Part shown: one piece after another, positions 1 through 5,451 of the stretch
Position numbering within the stretch: position 1 is the stretch's first letter
How the letters are laid out: each line of letters opens with the position of its first letter
Assembly (NCBI GenBank): GCA_949289715.1
Contig: CASEPJ010000160.1
Location: 1 to 5,451, forward strand
Length of the DNA: 5,451 bases
Direction of reading: 5' to 3'
Source: an uncultured Clostridia bacterium
Lineage (GTDB): Bacteria; Bacillota; Clostridia; Christensenellales; CASEPJ01
Translations under genes and position numbers: made by a program
Notes under the pieces: model-generated
Told to the model about the DNA's origin: nothing
Seen by the model: the letters and a program-made list of their open reading frames with translations, nothing else
Databases searched by the model: none

Positions 1-540
1 ATGAATTTAAAAAAATTTTATCATTAATGTAAGTAATTTTTAACAACGCTAATATTATACTATTATATTTAATTTATACAAAATAATTTTAAAAACAGTT
101 TTTTAGTATTTTTGTCGAAATTTGATAAGACTTGTCTATTAATAAAGTATTATCAGAAAATGATACACCTGTGTTACATATTGTACTATTTAAATCAAAT
201 TTTTTATAAATTTTTTATAAAAAATTTTGTTATTCTAAAAATTATTTCTAAAAAAAATAAAAATAAAAATCGTTTTTTATATAATGTTGCTTATTTTAAA
301 TAACGATATAATAAATAAAATTATATAATTTTATTTAATTCGAATATTTCATTCAATAAAATATTTGTAAAAAATTTTAAAAATATAATTTTTTCTAAAA
401 AAATTCTTATTTATCATACAATTTTTATTTTTATATTTTTGTATTTTTATTCAAATAAATAAATTTTAATACATTTTAAACATTTAAATTTTAATGTCGT
501 TTTTATTAAAAAAACAAAAAAATTTTATAATAATTAGCTA
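1..540. other. Gene-free, extremely AT-rich intergenic region
   Basis: No gene is supported here. By my hand count about 63 of 540 bases are G or C (about 12%). The plus strand has no GG dinucleotide before position 558 and only one CC (about 168-169), so a Shine-Dalgarno site is essentially absent on both strands. One 63-codon frame (112-303, plus strand, TTG start) is open. Its product is almost only Lys, Asn, Ile, Phe, Leu and Tyr, as expected from random AT-rich DNA, and it has no ribosome site. The stretch around 121-180 is somewhat richer (about 25% GC) and has a small TGATAA/TTATCA inverted pair (123-128, 150-155), too weak to name. I see no DnaA-box cluster, tRNA or tandem array. Confidence 0.7.
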
Positions 541-544
541 AAAA

Positions 545-581
545 CAATAAAAAGCACGGTTTAAACCGTGCTTTTTTATTG
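545..581 (-). terminator. Intrinsic terminator of the mutase-transketolase operon, probably bidirectional
   Basis: This is a near-perfect palindrome, with arms 545-562 and 563-581 that pair over 18 positions with one extra T in the right arm. The GC-rich core is GCACGG/CCGTGC around a central TTTAAA. In minus-strand RNA the core is followed by a run of five U and further U-rich sequence, and it begins 16 bases after the transketolase stop codon. The plus-strand RNA also ends in six U, so it could stop transcription arriving from the left as well. The pairing is seen directly; termination is inferred from structure and position. Confidence 0.92.
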
Positions 582-596
582 TTTATTTAAAGTTAA

Positions 597-2582
597 TTAT
601 TTGTTTTTTTCAACTGTAGAAATAGCTTTTGCAACAACATTATCAACGGTGAAACCGTATATATCAAATAACTGTTCTGCAGGTGCCGAAGCTCCAAAAG
701 TATTCATACCAATTATTTCACCGTCAAGTCCGGCATATCTGTACCAACTGTAAGGAGAACCTGCCTCTACACAAACTCTCGCTCTTACTTCATCGGGAAT
801 TACGGATTTTTTGTATTCTTCGCTTTGTGCTTCGAATTCTTCTATACAAGGCATTGATATAACTCTTGCATCGATACCTTTTTCTGCAAGAACAGGTTGA
901 GCTTTTACTATAAGCTCTACTTCCGAACCGCTTGCTATAAGTAAACAGTCAGGCGTTGCCTTTTTACTGTCGGAAAGAATATATCCGCCTTTTAAAGCAA
1001 TAGCTCCGCTGTTATCGTACTGAGGAAGATTTTGTCTTGTTAAAACCAATGCGGTAGGTTTATTACCGGTTAATGCGGAAATCCAAGCGGCCGTGGTTTC
1101 TTTACCGTCTGCCGGTCTGTAAACTTTCATATTAGGTATACTTCTCAATCCTACTAATTGTTCTACAGGCTGGTGGGTAGGTCCGTCCTCTCCTACGCCG
1201 ATGGAATCATGTGTTAAAATGTAAGGAATATTCAATTTCATTAAAGCACTCATTCTCATTGCGTTCTTCATATAATCGGAGAAAACAAAGAATGTTGCAG
1301 CATAAGGAATAAGACCGCCATGCAATTTCATACCGTTAACGATTGCGGCCATTGCGTGCTCTCTTATACCGAAATGCAGGTTGGCGCCCGTTCTGTTTTC
1401 GGCAGAATAATCGCCTTTTCCTTTCATGTTCGATTTATTGGAAGGAGCAAGATCTGCCGAACCGCCTATAATGTTGGGTATTATATTGGCAAGTTTGTTT
1501 AAAACCACACCCGAAGTATTTCTTGTTGCATCGGGTTTCGAAAATTCCCAAAGGTCGGCATTGTTTACCAGATCGGGCAATTTACCGCTCATCCAATCTT
1601 TATATTCGGCATAAAGTTCGGGATATTCTTTTTTATATCCTTCCATCATTTCATTCCATTCTGCTTCTGCTTTTGCACCTTTTTTAGCAAGATTAGCATA
1701 ATGTCTTTTTACAGAAACGGGAATTTCAAAAGGTGCACAATCCCATTGAAGAGTTTTTTTGGTAGCAGCAAGATTATCTACACCCAAAGGAGCTCCGTGG
1801 CAATTATGAGAACCTGCAAGAGGAGAACCGTAACCGATTATAGTTTTTACTATTATTAAAGAGGGTTTGTCTGTAACTTCTTTTGCTTTATCTATAGCTC
1901 TGTTGATTTTTGCAATGTTATTTCCGTCATTTACATATTGAACATGCCAGCCTTGTGCTTCATGTCTTTTACCTACGTTTTCTTTGAAAGTAATGTCGGT
2001 ATCGCCCTCTATCGTTATTTCGTTGTCATCATAAAAAACAATCAATTTTCCGAGTTGCATAGTTCCCGCAAAAGAAGCAGCTTCCGATTCGATTCCTTCC
2101 ATCATACAGCCGTCGCCACACAATGCATAAGTATAATGGTCCACTACGTTATAACCGGGCTTGTTGAATTTTGCGGCCAAATAAGTTTCTGCCAAAGCCA
2201 TACCCACAGCATTTGCAACACCTTGACCCAAAGGACCGGTAGTTGTTTCTATACCTACGGTGTGACCGTATTCGGGATGTCCGGGAGTTCTTGAATTGAG
2301 CTGTCTGAAATTCATTAAATCTTCCTTCGTCAAACCATAACCGAACAAATATAATAATGAATAGTCAAGCATCGAACCGTGCCCGGCAGACAATATAAAT
2401 CTGTCTCTGTTTTCAAAAGATGGATTTTTAGGATTATGAACCATTTTATTTGCCCAAAGAGCATAAGCAATAGGCGCCGAACCCATAGGGAGACCGGGAT
2501 GTCCCGAATTTGCTTTCTGAATAGCTTCCGCCGAAAGGATTCTTATGGCATTGACTGCTTGTTCTTTAACTGATAAACTCAT
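597..2582 (-). CDS. tkt: Transketolase
   Basis: This thiamine-diphosphate enzyme of the non-oxidative pentose phosphate pathway moves two-carbon ketol units from xylulose 5-phosphate to ribose 5-phosphate or erythrose 4-phosphate in the cytoplasm. The 661 residues match the usual bacterial length, so it looks complete. Visible motifs in order are SGHPG (His28), SAGHGS (His68), GPLGQG (116-121), the cofactor motif starting GDG (156-158) and ending at Asn187 with Asp157 as metal ligand, HGAPLG (262-267), GIREHAM with the catalytic Glu408, THDSIGxGEDGPTHQP (457-472) and the phosphate-binding Arg516 in TRQNL. A C-terminal domain with SGSEVEL (551-557) follows. The ATG start is set by GGAGG at 2591-2595, eight bases upstream. 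It is the second gene of an operon, three bases after the mutase stop, and is followed by a terminator. No key residue is missing. The assignment is very secure; only the preferred substrates are assumed. Confidence 0.98.
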   Translation of the reverse strand: MSLSVKEQAVNAIRILSAEAIQKANSGHPGLPMGSAPIAYALWANKMVHNPKNPSFENRDRFILSAGHGSMLDYSLLYLFGYGLTKEDLMNFRQLNSRTPGHPEYGHTVGIETTTGPLGQGVANAVGMALAETYLAAKFNKPGYNVVDHYTYALCGDGCMMEGIESEAASFAGTMQLGKLIVFYDDNEITIEGDTDITFKENVGKRHEAQGWHVQYVNDGNNIAKINRAIDKAKEVTDKPSLIIVKTIIGYGSPLAGSHNCHGAPLGVDNLAATKKTLQWDCAPFEIPVSVKRHYANLAKKGAKAEAEWNEMMEGYKKEYPELYAEYKDWMSGKLPDLVNNADLWEFSKPDATRNTSGVVLNKLANIIPNIIGGSADLAPSNKSNMKGKGDYSAENRTGANLHFGIREHAMAAIVNGMKLHGGLIPYAATFFVFSDYMKNAMRMSALMKLNIPYILTHDSIGVGEDGPTHQPVEQLVGLRSIPNMKVYRPADGKETTAAWISALTGNKPTALVLTRQNLPQYDNSGAIALKGGYILSDSKKATPDCLLIASGSEVELIVKAQPVLAEKGIDARVISMPCIEEFEAQSEEYKKSVIPDEVRARVCVEAGSPYSWYRYAGLDGEIIGMNTFGASAPAEQLFDIYGFTVDNVVAKAISTVEKNK

Positions 2583-2585
2583 TTA

Positions 2586-4109
2586 TTAGTCCTCCAAATT
2601 TATAAATTTTTTAAGATTGGAAAGATCCAATCCGCTATAATTATTCATAAAACAATATAATTTTTCTGCAATTTTTTTAACTCCGCCTTTTTGATTGCTC
2701 TCAATATTGATGGGAACAATTGGGTCGTGAACACTCATTCTTACTAAAAACCATCCGTCTCCGTTTGACTCGTCTAAAGAAACTCTTATCCCTTCGTAAT
2801 TTGAGGGTGCAATCGTAAAACCTGCCTGCTTCTTGGAATAATCGGTCAATTCTTCAATCATTTTCATTCCATATGATTTAAAATCTTTTTCGAAAAATCC
2901 TAAACGAATTTCACCTTCTTCCAAAGGCATTTTAAGGTCTTTAATTAAATATTTTAAATCTTTGCCTTCTTTTTTCAGTTGGGCTGCTTTTATTATAAGA
3001 CGTGTAACAAGATATGCTCCGTCATCCAAAAAATAATTTTCTTTTAAAGCCGCATGTCCGCTCGTCTCAATTGCAAGGGGACAATATGTGCCTTCTTTAT
3101 TTAGACGGATTGCTTCGTTTATAACGTTTTTATAACCTCTTTTAAAACGGTGATGTACCCCTCCTCTTAAAGTTATAAATTCATTTAAACCGTCAGACGT
3201 TACACTGTCTGTTACTATTGTAGAACCGGGATGTTCTTCAAGCAAAATAGCCGAAATAAGGGCAATAAGCCTGTTTCTGTTAATTTCTTCTCCGTCGGCA
3301 AAAACAGCTCCAGCTCTGTCTACGTCTGTATCGAAAATCAAACCCAAATCGGCTTTATTATCTTTTACGCATTTACAAATAGCCGCCATTGCCGTTTTAT
3401 TTTCCGGATTAGGAATATGATTGGGAAACATTCCGTCGGGCTCTAAAAACTGACTGCCAGAAGTGTCTGCACCGAGAGGTTTTAATACTCTTTCTACATA
3501 AAATCCGCCTGCACCGTTACCTGCATCCACAACGATTTTAAAACCTTTCAAAGGTTTTTCGGTGCCGCAGGCGTTTCTGACTTTATTTACAAGACTTTCG
3601 CTGTAAGTCTTCATAAAATCTATTTTTTCAACACTGCCCTGTTTTAATGCAGGAACTTTGCCTTCGCTTGCGTATTCGATAATTGTTGATATATCGCTGC
3701 CTTCAAGTCCGCCGTCTTTAGTAAAAAACTTCAATCCGTTTTTGTTATATGGATGATGACTTGCCGTAAGCTGCAAAGCGCCGTCCGTATCTGTAATTTT
3801 TTCCTGCGTGGTCATAAACATTGAGGGAGTAGATGCCAATCCGCAGTCAAAAACTTTTGCACCTGAGTTAACAAAACTTTCCAACACGTCGGCTTTAAGT
3901 CTCGGTGCGGAAATTCTGCTGTCGTGACCTACGGCAATAACCAATTTTTCGGGTGATTTGCCCGTTTTTTCGGATAACCACACAACAAAAGCCGATGCAA
4001 AAGCTTTAACCTTTTCATCGGTCAAATCGAGCGGTTCTTTCTCGCTGTCTACTGCAGTGCCTCTAATATCGCTGCCGCTTTTAAACTTGCTCCATTCTTC
4101 TGTTACCAT
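2586..4109 (-). CDS. Phosphomannomutase/phosphoglucomutase-type phosphohexomutase
   Basis: This member of the alpha-D-phosphohexomutase superfamily would interconvert hexose 1- and 6-phosphates through a phosphoserine and Mg2+ in the cytoplasm, feeding sugar-nucleotide synthesis. From ATG at 4109 it has 507 residues and appears full length. Visible are KSGSDIRG near the N-terminus (GSDIRG 12-17), the phosphoserine loop TASHHP (115-120, Ser117), the metal loop DTDVDR (260-265), the sugar loop ETSGH (348-352) and, in domain four, RMSVHDP (457-463). These loops differ from the textbook TASHNP, DGDxDR, GExSGH and RxSGTEP, so this is a divergent subfamily and mannose versus glucose preference cannot be told; I therefore give no gene symbol. 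An in-frame GTG at 4118 would add three residues. AAGGA at 4123-4127 lies 13 bases from the ATG and 4 from the GTG, so the start is not certain. It ends TAA-TAA just before the transketolase ATG, forming an operon. Confidence 0.9.
   Translation of the reverse strand: MVTEEWSKFKSGSDIRGTAVDSEKEPLDLTDEKVKAFASAFVVWLSEKTGKSPEKLVIAVGHDSRISAPRLKADVLESFVNSGAKVFDCGLASTPSMFMTTQEKITDTDGALQLTASHHPYNKNGLKFFTKDGGLEGSDISTIIEYASEGKVPALKQGSVEKIDFMKTYSESLVNKVRNACGTEKPLKGFKIVVDAGNGAGGFYVERVLKPLGADTSGSQFLEPDGMFPNHIPNPENKTAMAAICKCVKDNKADLGLIFDTDVDRAGAVFADGEEINRNRLIALISAILLEEHPGSTIVTDSVTSDGLNEFITLRGGVHHRFKRGYKNVINEAIRLNKEGTYCPLAIETSGHAALKENYFLDDGAYLVTRLIIKAAQLKKEGKDLKYLIKDLKMPLEEGEIRLGFFEKDFKSYGMKMIEELTDYSKKQAGFTIAPSNYEGIRVSLDESNGDGWFLVRMSVHDPIVPINIESNQKGGVKKIAEKLYCFMNNYSGLDLSNLKKFINLED
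2591..2595 (-). promoter_or_regulatory. Ribosome binding site of tkt, inside the mutase coding end
   Basis: GGAGG on the minus strand lies eight bases before the transketolase ATG and forms part of the final Leu-Glu-Asp codons of the mutase gene. Ribosomes finishing the mutase stop within reach of this site, so the two genes are probably translationally coupled. It fixes the transketolase start. Confidence 0.85.
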
Positions 4110-4147
4110 AATGCACACAATATCCTTTTTAATATTTTTACTTTTAT

Positions 4148-4176
4148 ATTATACAACATATCCGCATATAAATCAA
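4148..4176 (-). promoter_or_regulatory. Sigma-70-type promoter of the mutase-tkt operon
   Basis: On the minus strand TTGATT (4171-4176) and TATAAT (4148-4153) are separated by exactly 17 bases (4154-4170). The -10 box is a perfect consensus and the -35 box matches four of six positions, including TTGA. Transcription would begin near 4141, giving a leader of about 30 bases before the mutase ATG. It lies downstream of the preceding gene's terminator, so the operon should be independently expressed. I see no operator or riboswitch; the leader is too short for one. Confidence 0.72.
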
Positions 4177-4209
4177 TTAAAATAGACAAAGTTTATCTAA
4201 TAAAGCAAG

Positions 4210-4236
4210 AAAAAAGGCCCAATTAATTATTGAACC
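4210..4236 (-). terminator. Strand-selective intrinsic terminator of the lipoprotein transcript
   Basis: In minus-strand RNA, GGUUCAAU (4236-4229) pairs with AUUGGGCC (4223-4216) over eight positions, two of them U-G wobbles, around a five-base loop AAUUA, followed by six U (4215-4210). Eight A (4237-4244) precede the stem and can extend it against the U run. In plus-strand RNA the two wobbles become C/A mismatches, so the element should work mainly for minus-strand transcription. It sits about 165 bases after the lipoprotein stop and upstream of the mutase promoter. The intervening AT-rich stretch (4244-4402, about 12% GC) holds no gene. A perfect 8-bp hairpin at 4281-4301 lies within this 3' untranslated region. 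Confidence 0.75.
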
Positions 4237-4402
4237 TTTTTTTTATTGTAATACTATATTTAAATTCAATTTTTAATCCGTATTCATTAACCAAATGAAT
4301 ATTTAAAATAATAATACATTAAATTAAAAATTATTTAATTAATTATTTATCCTCGATAAAATTCAATATTGCATATTATAATTTCAATTAATTGTTAATA
4401 AT

Positions 4403-4858
4403 TTACTCGACAATATAATAAATAGTGTAAATTAGCTTGCCGTCCGCAAAAAGAGAGTAATATCCGCTTTCATAGTTTTTCGTTTTTAAATCGGAAAGAT
4501 AAAAATTAACGGTATATCCTTCACTATAGTCTTTTTCCACTTTTTCCGTATTGCCCGGAGAACCGGCGCTGATGCCGCAGGTTACCACGCCGGACGGCCC
4601 TATAACGTATATACTCTTTTTATAACCTACAAATTCTCTGTAAGTTAATTTTTTTCCCGAAGTATTAGTATATTTTACGGTATAAGCAAAACCTTTTTCG
4701 GAATCGGGAGAAGAAACGCCTCCGAATTCCGCAAACTTTACTATTTCGCAGGAAACATATTCTTTACAATTCGGGCAATCGCAACTGTTTTTATCGCATG
4801 CGGTGAAAAATACAATTGCAATCAAAACAGAAAATACAACGCATATTAATTTTTTCAT
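4403..4858 (-). CDS. Small secreted lipoprotein with an N-terminal cysteine cluster and Ig-like body
   Basis: I do not recognise a named family. The 151-residue product starts with a lipoprotein signal: Lys2-Lys3, a hydrophobic stretch (4-18) and the lipobox FTAC with Cys21 as the predicted lipidated residue, so it should be anchored on the outer face of the membrane. Just after it lies a cysteine cluster (Cys26, Cys28, Cys31, Cys37), including a C-x-C-x2-C pattern that could bind metal or form disulfides; a further Cys is at 94. The rest is rich in Tyr, Thr, Val and Gly with alternating hydrophobic residues (for example AYTVKYTNTSGKKLTYREF) and ends GKLIYTIYYIVE. This suggests a small all-beta, Ig-like domain. 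An upstream in-frame ATG (4894) would put the ribosome site inside the gene; AAGGAGG at 4866-4872, seven bases before 4858, fixes the shorter form. It lies 17 bases after the end of a decaying gene. Confidence 0.85.
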   Translation of the reverse strand: MKKLICVVFSVLIAIVFFTACDKNSCDCPNCKEYVSCEIVKFAEFGGVSSPDSEKGFAYTVKYTNTSGKKLTYREFVGYKKSIYVIGPSGVVTCGISAGSPGNTEKVEKDYSEGYTVNFYLSDLKTKNYESGYYSLFADGKLIYTIYYIVE

Positions 4859-4865
4859 TTTATTT

Positions 4866-4872
4866 CCTCCTT
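4866..4872 (-). promoter_or_regulatory. Ribosome binding site of the lipoprotein gene
   Basis: A full AAGGAGG on the minus strand lies seven bases before the ATG at 4858. It decides the start: the longer in-frame ATG at 4894 has no such site and would put twelve extra residues before the signal peptide. Confidence 0.9.
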
Positions 4873-4875
4873 GTT

Positions 4876-5258
4876 TTAAGATATTATATAGCATAAACTA
4901 ACATAATCAGTCGTCGTCCTACTTACTTGATGTATTTCTATATATACATAAGCTGTACTGTTAATTGTATACGTTAAAAGTTCCTCATTGCTACCGCTGC
5001 CCCCCGCTCGACATAGCTACATATTGTGATTTTCTTTTTATTAAATATCATCAAAGATTGAAATTTACAATATTGCCGACTTAATATTACCAATTTTTGA
5101 TGATGAAAATTTGTCGTTTCCGTTGTCGCATTAATATCGTTTTATCGTATCGTATTTATTGATGTATAATTGTTAATATTAAACATTGTATAATCACTTT
5201 TATCTTCGGTAAATAACATTTCCTTTTTACCTATTATAAAATATATGCTTTTACTAAA
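4876..5258 (-). pseudogene. Decaying gene for a probable secreted protein with a PPC-like C-terminal domain
   Basis: No intact frame covers this stretch, but protein-like segments follow one another in all three minus frames. The first (5258-5145) is 38 residues and includes KKEMLFTEDKSDYTMFNI. After a TAA (5142-5144) the same frame continues with NDINATTETTNF. A second frame gives VGNIVNFNL, two TGA codons (5048-5053), then YLIKRKSQYVAMSSGG up to a six-G run (5000-5005). A third frame continues GSGSNEELLTYTINSTAYVY and on through HQVSRTTTDYVSLCY to a TAA at 4876-4878. Removing one G would join the last two segments. The joined reading resembles the end of a bacterial pre-peptidase C-terminal (PPC) domain as I remember it, with an Asn/Asp-rich start, SSGG turn, NEE then TYTI and a Tyr-rich final strand. 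GC is about 36% over 4901-5040, three times that of true intergenic DNA here. The decay is fairly clear; the family is an inference. Confidence 0.5.
4883..4910 (-). promoter_or_regulatory. Possible promoter just upstream of the lipoprotein gene
   Basis: TATAAT (4883-4888, minus strand) is a perfect -10 sequence. The best -35 candidate, CTGATT (4905-4910), matches only three of six positions at 16-base spacing. The same bases encode the last residues of the decaying gene upstream, and TATAAT arises easily in AT-rich DNA. If real, transcription would begin near 4876 and leave a very short leader holding the ribosome site. The lipoprotein may instead be co-transcribed from further upstream. Confidence 0.3.
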
Positions 5259-5267
5259 TCATTTTTT

Positions 5268-5451
5268 TTAAACATTATCCAAATTTTTTGCAAAACTTTT
5301 ATTTATTTTAATTTCTAACATTGAATACGGAATATACTCCATATGATCAAAATTCAATACTTCAGAAAATTTGATGATTTCTCTAAAATATTCTGATGAT
5401 TTCTTAATATGATAATCTTTAGATTTTTCGTTAAATTTTAACGTAAATTCA
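5268..5451 (-). CDS. C-terminal fragment of an unidentified protein, cut by the window edge
   Basis: A minus-strand frame is open from the window edge (first full codon at 5450) for 60 codons to a TAA at 5268-5270. In DNA this AT-rich, stop codons should be much more frequent, so chance is unlikely though not excluded. The residues are a natural mix of charged and aromatic ones, such as KSSEYFREIIKFSEVLNFDH and HMEYIPYSMLEIKINKSFAK, with an amphipathic helix likely in the first. I do not recognise the family and no start is visible. It is more AT-rich than tkt or the mutase. Beyond its stop come only Lys-Lys and a TGA, and then the same frame reopens for 38 codons, so this may be the front part of the decaying gene next to it rather than a separate intact gene. 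Confidence 0.5.
   Translation of the reverse strand, partial: EFTLKFNEKSKDYHIKKSSEYFREIIKFSEVLNFDHMEYIPYSMLEIKINKSFAKNLDNV

Noticed and set aside
123..155. TGATAA/TTATCA inverted pair as an operator or replication signal
   Set aside because: The arms are only six bases in very AT-rich DNA, with no adjacent promoter or gene and no DnaA-like boxes.
112..303. 63-codon plus-strand open frame
   Set aside because: It starts with TTG, has no ribosome site, and its Lys/Asn/Ile/Phe-dominated product is what random DNA of about 88% AT would give.
1320..2573. Several 60- to 118-codon plus-strand frames opposite transketolase
   Set aside because: They are antisense shadows of a strongly conserved gene and have no recognisable motif or ribosome site.
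4859..4894. Longer start of the lipoprotein at the ATG at 4894
   Set aside because: The AAGGAGG site would fall inside the coding sequence, and the lipoprotein signal would be preceded by twelve unusual residues.
4926..4976. Hairpin (4926-4952) next to a TCAA sequence, considered as the right end of an IS200/IS605-type element with a TnpB tail upstream
   Set aside because: The same bases read well as a beta-strand protein segment (AYVYIEIHQ) of the decaying gene, and no TnpB or TnpA motif is visible anywhere.
4974..5141. 55-residue open stretch ending GAAVAMRNF as a separate small gene
   Set aside because: It has no start codon with a ribosome site, and its last third overlaps a far more protein-like reading in a neighbouring frame. 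It is treated as part of the decaying gene.

Overview
The window suggests a low-GC member of the Bacillota, most likely a gut-type Clostridia. The transketolase and the long (about 507-residue) phosphomannomutase-like protein read like clostridial homologues, and strong GGAGG-type ribosome sites are used. This placement rests on remembered family resemblance, not on a search. Base composition is sharply split: the intact genes are around 40% GC by eye, while non-coding stretches (1-540 and about 4244-4402) are only about 12% GC.

Layout: everything that can be called a gene is on the minus strand, so transcription runs from high to low coordinates. At the right edge (5268-5451) the last 60 codons of an AT-rich reading frame enter the window. 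It is followed by a stretch (4876-5258) that looks like a decaying gene. Its translation is spread over all three minus frames with several nonsense codons, and its end resembles the C-terminal beta-strands of a secreted PPC-type domain. Just 17 bases further on, with an excellent ribosome site, starts an intact small lipoprotein gene (4403-4858). Its transcript probably ends at a hairpin (4210-4236) that pairs fully only in minus-strand RNA.

A good sigma-70-type promoter (4148-4176) then starts a two-gene operon: a phosphohexomutase (2586-4109) and a transketolase (597-2582). They are separated by three bases, and the transketolase ribosome site lies inside the last codons of the mutase gene. 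The operon ends at a strong palindromic terminator (545-581). Beyond it lie 540 bases of extremely AT-rich DNA with no gene I can support.

The operon joins two central sugar-phosphate enzymes. The mutase would interconvert hexose 1- and 6-phosphates for glycan or envelope precursors, and transketolase would exchange carbon between pentose phosphates and glycolysis. The lipoprotein and the broken gene beside it look like cell-surface functions and probably form a separate unit. I see no RNA gene, CRISPR array or intact mobile element. The most unusual content is the decaying gene and its six-G tract, the non-canonical active-site loops of the mutase, and the cysteine cluster of the lipoprotein.
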